A DNA stretch of 64,000 nt from Flavobacterium noncentrifugens (GTDB lineage Bacteria > Bacteroidota > Bacteroidia > Flavobacteriales > Flavobacteriaceae): NCBI RefSeq assembly GCF_900100375.1, contig NZ_FNEZ01000004.1:1-64000 (forward strand). The letters are read 5' to 3'. The notes under the pieces are model-generated. The model was not told where the DNA came from and did no database searches. It saw nothing but the letters and a program-made list of their open reading frames with translations. Shown one piece after another: positions 42,002 to 49,845 of the stretch; the stretch's first letter is position 1, and every line of letters starts with the position of its first letter. Made by a program: the position numbers and the translations under genes.

Positions 42002-42715
42002 CTATTCCAATCTGAAAGTGACATTGACAACCGACGCCAGCTTTATTTTTACAAACTCCACTTCATCAGCCTCAGAATCCTCTCCCTTGCTCTCTCTCGA
42101 AAGCAGTTCCTTTGAGGCCAGTTGCTTTCGCGCCATCATATTTCTGGAAGAATATTTGGCATCCGTCAGATCAGAAATAAGGATCGCATTTGATACTTTT
42201 TGGTTTAGAGGTTTTGCCAAGGCCAGCGCCTGTATTCTTGCTTTTGCTACTGCTTTGCTTTTCAGAAATAAGGCCATTTGATCGCTTTTCGAATATGCCG
42301 TACTTTCTAGTGAAACGTTTGAAATCTCTATATCTTCCAATGCCGCGATGACTTCCCCGGCCGATTGGGCAGAAGTTACCATTAATGTATATGATTTTGA
42401 TTTCTGGATGTCTTGTGATTTCAGAAAGTATTTCCTGTAATTGCTCGACAGGTTATTTAAAAGGAGGTCTTTTTTGGTGTCGATTCCGATGGACTTTAGT
42501 TTTTCGTACATGTTTTTTTCCAGTTCCTCGACGGAAATTTTGCCTTTTGAATCTTTTTCTTTTACGATAATATTCAGAAAAATCCGATCGGGGCTAACCA
42601 AGGTATCGGCTCTGGCCAAAGTTTCGATGTAGGGCTGGTCAATGAAATTTTTAGACTGTGCCTGTAAATTGAAAGTGTATAAGGCAATCGTAAAAAACAG
42701 TGTTTGTTTTATCAT
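42002..42715 (-). CDS. SIMPL domain (DUF541) secreted protein
   Basis: 237 residues with a signal peptide (MIKQTLFFTIALYTFNLQAQ). The SIMPL family pattern is present: YIETLARADTLVSPDRIFLNIIVKEKDSKGKISVEELEKNM, then KKDLLLNNLSSNYRKYF, ALEDIEISNVSLESTAYSKSDQ, and KAVAKARIQALALAKPLNQKVS. Members are periplasmic, of uncertain function, some linked to oxidative stress. Monocistronic by spacing. Confidence 0.88.
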   Translation of the reverse strand: MIKQTLFFTIALYTFNLQAQSKNFIDQPYIETLARADTLVSPDRIFLNIIVKEKDSKGKISVEELEKNMYEKLKSIGIDTKKDLLLNNLSSNYRKYFLKSQDIQKSKSYTLMVTSAQSAGEVIAALEDIEISNVSLESTAYSKSDQMALFLKSKAVAKARIQALALAKPLNQKVSNAILISDLTDAKYSSRNMMARKQLASKELLSRESKGEDSEADEVEFVKIKLASVVNVTFRLE

Positions 42716-42922
42716 ACAGATGGTTTTGGTTTATATATTTTTTAGATTAGAAATACCAAGATTATGTTAAAACGCCACTTGTACATTTAAAGTACCTCAC
42801 TCACTGAAATGTGCAAAAATATATGATTTTGAATAGTTTAAAATAAGCTGTAGTTTCGACACGTTTTAAAATCTACCAATTTTAAAATCCAAGTTCAATC
42901 AGAAAATCAATTTCAGATAATC

Positions 42923-44524
42923 ATGGTTCAAAAATTACGTTACGTGTTTGCTCCTTTTGTTGTAGCGCTCTTTGGACTGCTTTCAGTGTGCTCGTTTGTT
43001 CACTGGTTTTTTGATATTTGGTTGCAGTGGTTTGGCTTTCCGGGTGTTTTCTATGAATTTGCGATGCCATTAGTTGGGACTGCAGTCATTGTGCTGTTTT
43101 GGCTGCGCCCAAAACTCATGCTGTTTCATTTCAGGACCAAAGGAGCAGAAAAGCGAAATCTTTATGCAATGCTCATGGGACTGGCTATTTTGCTGCCGCT
43201 TGTTTTAGGGCAAAAATACCTTTCATCAGCAACCGGCCAGTTGACAGCTCTAACCAGCATTCGTAATTTTTCGAAGCAAACACCTACAAAATACTATACG
43301 ATCGACCGTTTTTATCTTGACAAAAACAGAATGGGCGGTTTTATCAATGTTTATCCGTCAGGGAAAAGCAACGAAATTTTCAACATCGACCTGTATATTG
43401 TTGAAAGCATCCGCGAGAATAAAGAAGATACCACAAGTACCTATAGCCCGGCATGGTTGGGTGCGAAATATCAAAAAACAATCAGCAACAGCTTACCCGA
43501 TTTACAGAAAAAAGATTCAGTACAGGCATTTATGAAATATGGCGATGCCCAATTTAAAAAGAAAGATTTATACAAATCGACTTATTTTGAACGCAATACA
43601 AACGAGAACGACAATTTCTTTTTCCTGAAGGCAATCAATTACAATCCGCTTTACGATTCCGGCGGCACGATACTGTTTCCATCTGATGCCGCTTTTGGGC
43701 AAAGGACAGGGAATTTAATTTGGTGGTTTTTTGGATCTACTCTTGCAGGCCTGTTTTTGATTTTGTTTCTGATTAGCCTTCCAGCGGTTCATGAGCCTGG
43801 GCTTGACCGGATAAAAAACAGTCTTGCTGATCCCGCAGCTTCAAGAAACTGGCAAGGTTTTATCGATATATTCAGGTTTACCGACGGCTATTACGGAACG
43901 CCACTGCTGATCATCCTAAACCTTTTATTTTTTATACTGATGGTACTCGCAGGCCATGGGTTTATAAAATTTGATTCGGAAGGCTTGTTGCATTGGGGTG
44001 CTTTAAATACAGAAGATGTCGATAAGGGTGAATATTTTCGCCTGCTGATGTCGGTTTTTCTTCATGGTGGTTTTTTACACCTGCTCGGAAACATGGTTTC
44101 GCTTTACATCGTAGGATTGTTTATCGAGCCGCTGATCGGTATGGTGCGCTTCCTGATTATTTATGCCATTTGCGGAATCTGCGGCAGCATAATGAGCCTT
44201 TGGTGGCATTACAATACTTTTACCGTTGGCGCTTCTGGTGCGATATTCGGCCTTTACGGATTGTTCCTTGCCATGTTGCTGTTCAAAATGTACCCGCCAG
44301 ATTTTGCTAAAACGTTTCTGATTACAACCGTGGCGTTCATTGGATACAATCTTGTCATGGGACTTGGCGGCGGCGTAGACAATGCGGCACATATAGGCGG
44401 ACTTCTTGCCGGATTTTTATCGGGATTTATTATTTACTACATGCTAAAAAAAGAGCGTGAAGCAGATGAAATGTGGAATGATCCCGAGCCTGGAAATCAG
44501 GATGAAAATGGTTTTGAATTGTAA
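42923..44524 (+). CDS. rhomboid family intramembrane serine protease with large N-terminal region
   Basis: 533 residues. The rhomboid core lies at ~340-510: LLMSVFLHGGFLHLLGNMVSLYIVGLFIEPLIG (conserved HxxxHLLGNM), catalytic Ser ~438 in VGASGAIFGLYGL and His ~490 in NAAHIGGLLAGFLSG. The N-terminal ~290 residues contain two membrane spans and a long extracytoplasmic region (YLDKNRMGGFINVYPSG ... FFLKAINYNPLYDSGGTILFPSD) that may recruit substrates. Cuts membrane proteins within the bilayer. Neighbours give no hint of the substrate. Confidence 0.93.
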   Translation: MVQKLRYVFAPFVVALFGLLSVCSFVHWFFDIWLQWFGFPGVFYEFAMPLVGTAVIVLFWLRPKLMLFHFRTKGAEKRNLYAMLMGLAILLPLVLGQKYLSSATGQLTALTSIRNFSKQTPTKYYTIDRFYLDKNRMGGFINVYPSGKSNEIFNIDLYIVESIRENKEDTTSTYSPAWLGAKYQKTISNSLPDLQKKDSVQAFMKYGDAQFKKKDLYKSTYFERNTNENDNFFFLKAINYNPLYDSGGTILFPSDAAFGQRTGNLIWWFFGSTLAGLFLILFLISLPAVHEPGLDRIKNSLADPAASRNWQGFIDIFRFTDGYYGTPLLIILNLLFFILMVLAGHGFIKFDSEGLLHWGALNTEDVDKGEYFRLLMSVFLHGGFLHLLGNMVSLYIVGLFIEPLIGMVRFLIIYAICGICGSIMSLWWHYNTFTVGASGAIFGLYGLFLAMLLFKMYPPDFAKTFLITTVAFIGYNLVMGLGGGVDNAAHIGGLLAGFLSGFIIYYMLKKEREADEMWNDPEPGNQDENGFEL

Positions 44525-44536
44525 TAGGTCGATATT

Positions 44537-45031
44537 TTAACTGTAATTTTTTGGCTGATGATCGAAATGTTTATCGGAATTCAGCCGCTCGAGCCTTCTT
44601 AAATATTCCGCAACATTTTTCATAAGCATATTTTCCTGCCAATGGTATGCGAAGCGCATCCAAAACGGAATGGAAAAGATGATCGTAATCAAATATAGGG
44701 ATACCGGATCATGAAAATAATATTTTGCAAACAATACCAAAGCCAGAGCTGTTGCACATATAGATACCAAAGTCTTTAAAGTCATTTCCTGATGAGCCTG
44801 CAGTGTAATTGATGTATTGGCATCGTCAATTTTTTTTAAATGCCCGCGGATGTTCATGGAATGCACTACAAATCCGTTGATTTTTGTTGCTCCAAATAAA
44901 TTGCGGCTCTCAAACATCAACTCGGATGGACTTATTTCCCTGGTTAGAAATTCCTTTCGGTTTTCCAGCAACGCCGATTTAATTTCTTCGGCAGCCAATT
45001 GAATGTTGAATGATCTGGTCATTTGAGACAT
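44537..45031 (-). CDS. unknown membrane protein (164 aa)
   Basis: 164 residues: a soluble beta-rich N-terminus (LTREISPSELMFESRNLFGATKINGFVVHSMNIRGHLKKIDDANTSITLQ), two adjacent membrane spans (LVSICATALALVLFAKYYF and LYLITIIFSIPFWMRFAYHW) and a charged tail (LRRLERLNSDKHFDHQPKNYS). No family recognised. Convergent with the rhomboid gene with 12 bp between the stops. Confidence 0.65.
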   Translation of the reverse strand: MSQMTRSFNIQLAAEEIKSALLENRKEFLTREISPSELMFESRNLFGATKINGFVVHSMNIRGHLKKIDDANTSITLQAHQEMTLKTLVSICATALALVLFAKYYFHDPVSLYLITIIFSIPFWMRFAYHWQENMLMKNVAEYLRRLERLNSDKHFDHQPKNYS

Positions 45032-45059
45032 ATAACACCGGTTTTTATACGTAATTATT

Positions 45060-45566
45060 TTATTTGCAATTGATCGTGGCTGATTTGAAAATTTTCACCC
45101 ATTTGTCCTGAAGATCACTTTTAACTTCAGCAGCCCTGATGGCCCAAAAACTTACATGCAATTCGGTTTTTCCCTGTACTGCAAACCAAACCTGTGATTC
45201 TGTTGGACTTTCAATTTTATAAAGATACCACGGACAGCCTGCTTTTTCATCCTGTTCGATCATTGTTTTTTTAGCGGTGGGTGCAATTTTTCTTACGCGC
45301 TCGTAAAGCTCCTCGATTTTGTCTTTCACCGGAATGTACATTGTGCTGCGGAAAGAATATGTGGTTCCGAGTTCTGTGAAATTGTCAAAAGTTTCGTTGC
45401 CTTTCAGCAATTCAACCATGGTTTGGGCATCGCTTTTTTTCTGGTCGGCGATATGCCATTTTTCAGCCTTTGGCCAGTTAATTTTTACGAATTCTGGCTT
45501 TGACTGTGCATAGCTGTTTGCAAACACCATCATTAGAATTGCAGCGATCGCGAATGGTTTTTTCAT
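45060..45566 (-). CDS. small secreted protein, unknown
   Basis: 168 residues from the ATG at 45566 (MKKPFAIAAILMMVFANSYAQ signal peptide). Mature part mixed alpha/beta: KINWPKAEKWHIADQKKSDAQTMVELLKGNETFDNFTELG, then KKTMIEQDEKAGCPWYLYKIESPTESQVWFAVQGKTELHVSFWAI. No family recognised; one Cys pair is possible (GCPW, INC). Periplasmic or exported. Confidence 0.72.
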   Translation of the reverse strand: MKKPFAIAAILMMVFANSYAQSKPEFVKINWPKAEKWHIADQKKSDAQTMVELLKGNETFDNFTELGTTYSFRSTMYIPVKDKIEELYERVRKIAPTAKKTMIEQDEKAGCPWYLYKIESPTESQVWFAVQGKTELHVSFWAIRAAEVKSDLQDKWVKIFKSATINCK

Positions 45567-45632
45567 GTTTTTTGGTTTTTTATAATTGATTTGTATTGGT
45601 ATCAGTCTGAACATTAAAAAGTGGCGCAAATA

Positions 45633-45985
45633 CTATTTATAATGCTCATAAAACGTATTGTCAAAAAGTGCTCCCGGATCATATTGTAGCTTTAACTTAA
45701 AAAAAGCATCGGCTTGAGGATACGATCTTCTCATTTTCTCCCGGTCAATATGCAATCGGTACGGAAGGTAAAACGTTCCGTTATTTTTCAAAGCAGCATC
45801 GACAAGCGCATTGGTGAGCGATTTCATTTTAGCTTCCTGCTGTTTCGTCTTTTTCTGGTTGAAAAGCAGTACGAACCCGAAAACATCTTCTTTCGCATAA
45901 TTCAGGTAACTGTCTTCATCTTTTTGAACACCGCGAATTGTAATGTTAAGCAAATCGATTCCCGAACCTCGCAATATAAGTTGTT
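45633..45985 (-). pseudogene. 3' remnant of an FAD-binding (lactone oxidase-like) oxidoreductase gene
   Basis: The ~113 residues LLNITIRGVQKDEDSYLNYAKEDVFGFVLLFNQKK ... RLHIDREKMRRSYPQADAFFKLKLQYDPGALFDNTFYEHYK match the C-terminal end of berberine/aldonolactone-oxidase type FAD proteins. The FAD-binding N-terminal two thirds (about 300-350 residues) are missing. No natural start codon exists; the frame begins at a junction with the truncated DUF1398 gene near 45975-45985. Confidence 0.78.
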
Positions 45986-46239
45986 TTGCCTTGCTGGTGT
46001 GCTTTCAGGTCGGATATAAACTGGGATGCATTTGCGGTATCTAAAATTATTAGTGCAGCATATTCTGCATCGGCAGACGTTTTGTAACTGTTGGCACCAA
46101 AATAATCCGTATGCCCGTCAGTGACATAAAGTTCATAAGAATTGACACCAAACACCTTGATTTCCTGGACATAAGAAGAAAAGTCGGCACCCGATTTTAC
46201 TTTGCTGTGGGCTTGTTTGATTTGTTCTACTGTAAACAT
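45946..46239 (-). pseudogene. DUF1398 family gene, 3' end lost at a deletion junction
   Basis: About 85 residues of a DUF1398 protein are intact (MFTVEQIKQAHSKVKSGADF, VTDGHTDYFGANSYKTSADAEYAA, QFISDLKAHQQGKTTY), then the frame enters the FAD-oxidoreductase remnant out of frame (IARFGNRFA) and stops. Complete members are about 130 residues. It follows the SRPBCC gene by only 4 bp, so it was the second gene of that operon. Confidence 0.75.
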
Positions 46240-46243
46240 GGTT

Positions 46244-46711
46244 TCATTTTTTAAGGGTCATTTTTGCGAGTTCGGTTTCAAGCCTGTCGATGTTTTCTTC
46301 ATTTTTATCTACTACAAACGGCTTTAATTTATTGCAGGCTTCAGCCGAATCGAAAAGCATTTTAAAAACCACTTTGGTGCGGTTTTCAACTACAGTTTCA
46401 AAAGTTACCAAAACCTGAAAAAGGGGTTGTGAATGGCGTTTCCATGCGATAAGGTTTGGCGCCTCAATTTTGATGAACTCGCATTCATTGGCATAATTTC
46501 CTTTATCAGGGCCGTGCATGATGAAGTTCCATTTTCCACCGGGACGAAAGTCGAATGTGTTGAATGTATTGGTGAAGCCTTTTGGTCCCCACCAGTTTTT
46601 TAAATGACCGGGATCGGACCAGGCATTAAATGCCAGATTTATGGGGAAATTGAGTTCCCTTGTAGTTACAATTTCAGAATCGGGCGTGGTTTCAATAATT
46701 TCTGATGCCAT
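46244..46711 (-). CDS. SRPBCC (AHSA1-type) domain protein
   Basis: 155 residues: TTRELNFPINLAFNAWSDPGHLKNWWGPKGFTNTF is the hallmark of the activator-of-Hsp90-type START-like fold, followed by FDFRPGGKWNFIMHGPDKGNY and AWKRHSQPLFQVLVTFE. Forms a hydrophobic pocket; ligand unknown. First gene of a small operon whose next member (DUF1398) is truncated. Confidence 0.92.
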   Translation of the reverse strand: MASEIIETTPDSEIVTTRELNFPINLAFNAWSDPGHLKNWWGPKGFTNTFNTFDFRPGGKWNFIMHGPDKGNYANECEFIKIEAPNLIAWKRHSQPLFQVLVTFETVVENRTKVVFKMLFDSAEACNKLKPFVVDKNEENIDRLETELAKMTLKK

Positions 46712-46980
46712 TGATTTCAGTTTAAATTTAATTTAACAATTGTGGTTTCAAATATAAATAATTATTGATACCAATGGGCATTCACCCGAAATGGCGAATT
46801 ATCAGCAAGACCCTGCAAATGTCCGCTAAAAAGCCACGAATAATTTAATGTTTTGTTTTGCGCATCTTTTTAGGGAATTTTGTTTGCCGCCGGTAATGAT
46901 ATTTGCAGAATTTCTTATAATTTGCCACGCTTTTCAAATGTACTTTTTTTAAACCGCCAGAAATTTTGCCGGACCTTGTT

Positions 46981-48948
46981 ATGACTGAAAATTACTTTAC
47001 GAAATACGTGCACACCGCCATTGCATTATTGCTGTTGGTTCCGATAGCCGCATTTTCACAGGATAAAACTTTGGATTCGCTGGTGGCCATCATGAACTCG
47101 AAAGCGCCGGATACCATTATCCTGCAGACTTTTGAATACATGTATGACAATGCTTATATTCCGGAAGATCAAAAGAAAAATTATGAGGATAAAGTCAATG
47201 CCATCATCAGGAAAAACCTTTCAAAAGGCGGGTTGACAGAGCAACAGCGCGATTATTTCGAATCTTTCGATGCCATCAAATATGTCGATCAGTTTAGCAT
47301 CTTGTTTGACAACGATCCGGGAAAAGCCGTGCTTTTTGCAGACAAGGCCATCGCCATTTACCGCAAGACCAAACGCCATTCGCAGCTCGCATCCATGCTG
47401 GTTACCAAAGGAATTTGCCACAACCGCTTCGACGACCAGAAAACGGCCATCAGTTGTTTCTATGAAGCGCTCCGCATTTCAGAAAAGCACAAAGATGCAG
47501 ACGGAATCGTATATGCGTCCAATGCGATCGCATCGACTTATAATGAGCAGCTGAATTTTAAAGCAGCCATTCCGTACTATAAAAAAGGGATCGCTTTTTA
47601 TGAATCCAAGAAAACACTCAGTCCGTCAAATCAGGTGCAATACAGCAGCCTCTGTTACAACCTGGGCAACGCTTACCAATATATTGACGAGCTCGGCCTG
47701 GCCTTAAAATACCTGACCAAAGGCTATGACATCAGTATCAAATCTGCTGATAAGCAAATCGCCGGCCCCATTTTAAGGCTGCTGGGCACCGTAAATTTCA
47801 AACTCAAAAAGTACGATGCTTCGCTGTCTTTTTATGAAAGATCGCTTGAACTCACGCAAAACGACTATATGAAAGCCTATACGCTGAGTTTCATGGCTGG
47901 CACTTATGTCGCTAAAAAGGAATTCGGCAAAGCCATCGTTGCGGCCGAGCAAGCCATAAAAGACGGTGCAAACGGGCCAAAATCGTTTACGATATTGACA
48001 AATGCTTATTTAAACCTTCATGAAGCCTACCGGCAATCGGGGCAATTTGAAAATGCACTGTCGGCTTACAAAAAAGGCATTGCTTACCAGGATTCGATCG
48101 GGCGGGAGCAGTCTAAAAAGGAGCTTCGCGACCAGAGCCAGCAATATGCATTCGAGAAAAAAGCACTGCTTTCGAAAATGGCGCAGGATCAGAAAATGCA
48201 GCAGGAAATCGGACGACGGGACCGCATAATTTACGGAAGTGTTTTCGTGGTGCTGGTCTTGCTTATCGGAATTTTATTCTTGTACTACCGCAACAAACAG
48301 CGCCACCTCATTCACACCGGCAAAAATAATGAACTCAAGCAAAAACTGTTGCTGACGCAGATGACACCGCATTTTATATTCAATTCGGTTACCAACATTC
48401 AGGGCCTGATTCAAAGCAAAAAAGATACGGAAGCCGTGCGTTACCTCGGCAAATTTTCAAAACTGACGCGGCAAATCCTCGAAAATTCGCGTGAAAATTT
48501 TGTGGTATTGAGTGAAGAATTGAGTATGCTTGAAAATTACCTTACGATTCAAAAACTGTTGCACAACGATAAATTTTCGTATGAAATCATTGTAGATGAA
48601 TCAATTGATGCAGCGCGTTTGTTAGTGCCGCCAATGCTGACACAGCCTTTCATTGAAAATGCGATCAAACACGGACTCAAGAACAAATCGGATGGTGGCA
48701 GGATTTCAATCCGCTATTACTGGAAAGAAAACCGCCTTTATTTTGAAGTGACCGATAATGGCTCCGGGCTTCTGCAGCAAACTGCAAACGTCCATCAATC
48801 GTTGTCGACGCAGATTACGCAGGAAAGGCTTGACAGCATCGCCGATAAAAGCGGGATTGTCATCCATACCACAAATCAGATAAATTTAGAAAATGCCATT
48901 ACAGGCGTAAAAACCCATTTCGAAATTCCGTACCAATTAAACTCCTAA
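46981..48948 (+). CDS. TPR sensor histidine kinase, LytS/YpdA type
   Basis: 655 residues from the ATG at 46981 (a TTG lies at 46966). Signal peptide or first span (IALLLLVPIAAFSQ), then about 350 residues of TPR repeats in the periplasm (ISCFYEALRISEKHKDADGI, YYKKGIAFYESKK, LGNAYQYIDELGLALKYL), a membrane span at ~418-440 (IIYGSVFVVLVLLIGILFLYY), and a His_kinase domain with QMTPHFIFNSVTNIQGLIQ (His ~464). The ATPase part is FIENAIKHGLKNKSDGG ... VTDNGSGL. It signals to the LytTR regulator 3 bp downstream; the periplasmic signal is unknown. Confidence 0.93.
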   Translation: MTENYFTKYVHTAIALLLLVPIAAFSQDKTLDSLVAIMNSKAPDTIILQTFEYMYDNAYIPEDQKKNYEDKVNAIIRKNLSKGGLTEQQRDYFESFDAIKYVDQFSILFDNDPGKAVLFADKAIAIYRKTKRHSQLASMLVTKGICHNRFDDQKTAISCFYEALRISEKHKDADGIVYASNAIASTYNEQLNFKAAIPYYKKGIAFYESKKTLSPSNQVQYSSLCYNLGNAYQYIDELGLALKYLTKGYDISIKSADKQIAGPILRLLGTVNFKLKKYDASLSFYERSLELTQNDYMKAYTLSFMAGTYVAKKEFGKAIVAAEQAIKDGANGPKSFTILTNAYLNLHEAYRQSGQFENALSAYKKGIAYQDSIGREQSKKELRDQSQQYAFEKKALLSKMAQDQKMQQEIGRRDRIIYGSVFVVLVLLIGILFLYYRNKQRHLIHTGKNNELKQKLLLTQMTPHFIFNSVTNIQGLIQSKKDTEAVRYLGKFSKLTRQILENSRENFVVLSEELSMLENYLTIQKLLHNDKFSYEIIVDESIDAARLLVPPMLTQPFIENAIKHGLKNKSDGGRISIRYYWKENRLYFEVTDNGSGLLQQTANVHQSLSTQITQERLDSIADKSGIVIHTTNQINLENAITGVKTHFEIPYQLNS

Positions 48949-48951
48949 CTT

Positions 48952-49698
48952 ATGCTCAGAGCGATTGTCATTGATGATATGGATAATGTAAGGCAGGCCA
49001 CAGTTGCCGCGATCAGGGAATATTGTCCCGGCGTGCGCATTATTGCTGAAGCCGATAGTGTCGCCAGCGGCATCGAGGCGGTCAAACGGTTTATTCCCGA
49101 CCTGGTTTTCCTGGATGTGGAAATGGACGACGGTACCGGATTTGACCTGCTTCAGCAATTGCGCCCGATTAATTTCAAAGTCATATTTGTAACCGGCTAC
49201 CAGGAATTTGCAATGAAAGCTTTCCGGTTCAGCGCGGTGGATTTCCTGATGAAACCGATTGATCCTGACGAACTCATAGAAGCGGTGGACAAAGCCGAAA
49301 AAACGCTAAGCAAGGAATTGCTCGAACTGCAGTTTAGTGCGCTTTTCTCCAATATCGAGCGCCCCGCCGGATTAAAGAAAATTATTTTGCGTACCGCTGA
49401 AAAAGTATATTCGGTGAATGTGCAAGATATAATGCGTTGCGAATCGCAGAAAAATTATACCACTTTTTATTTATTAAACGGACAGCGCCTGTTGGTATCC
49501 ACCAATTTAAAGGAATATGAAATACTGCTCGAACCAATGGGCTTTTTTCGGTCGCACCAGTCGCATCTCATCAACATGATGTATTTTGACCATTATGTCA
49601 AAAGCGATTCAGGGATGATTGTCATGAAAGACAAAGCGCAGGTCCCTTTGGCAACCAGGAAAAAGGAAGAATTTGTGGCATTGTTAAACGCATTGTAA
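48952..49698 (+). CDS. LytTR family response regulator
   Basis: 248 residues. Receiver domain: AIVIDDMDN acidic pair, phosphoacceptor Asp ~55 in LVFLDVEMDDGTGFDLL, Thr and Lys in FVTGYQEFAMKAFRFSAVDFLMKPID. LytTR DNA-binding domain at ~145-248 (RTAEKVYSVNVQDIMRCESQKNYTTFYLLNGQRLLVSTNLKEYE ... FFRSHQSHLINMMYF). Three bases separate it from the kinase gene, so they form a two-component system. A T9SS protein gene follows 147 bp downstream; regulation of it is only a guess. Confidence 0.95.
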   Translation: MLRAIVIDDMDNVRQATVAAIREYCPGVRIIAEADSVASGIEAVKRFIPDLVFLDVEMDDGTGFDLLQQLRPINFKVIFVTGYQEFAMKAFRFSAVDFLMKPIDPDELIEAVDKAEKTLSKELLELQFSALFSNIERPAGLKKIILRTAEKVYSVNVQDIMRCESQKNYTTFYLLNGQRLLVSTNLKEYEILLEPMGFFRSHQSHLINMMYFDHYVKSDSGMIVMKDKAQVPLATRKKEEFVALLNAL

Positions 49699-49845
49699 AC
49701 CTAATTTTTCAAATCGCACGATTTCTGCCGCGAATTTGTGGCAGAAATGCGCGCTTGTTCATTTGATTTTTTTAGAACATTTAAAAAGATATTTTTGCGC
49801 TGTTTAAAAACCCTAAAATTTCAAGCCTTTAATTTATCTGATTTT

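Noticed and set aside
45633..45974. 113-residue FAD-protein frame as a real small gene
   Set aside because: It lacks any proper start and corresponds to the C-terminal end of a much larger family, joined to another truncated gene.
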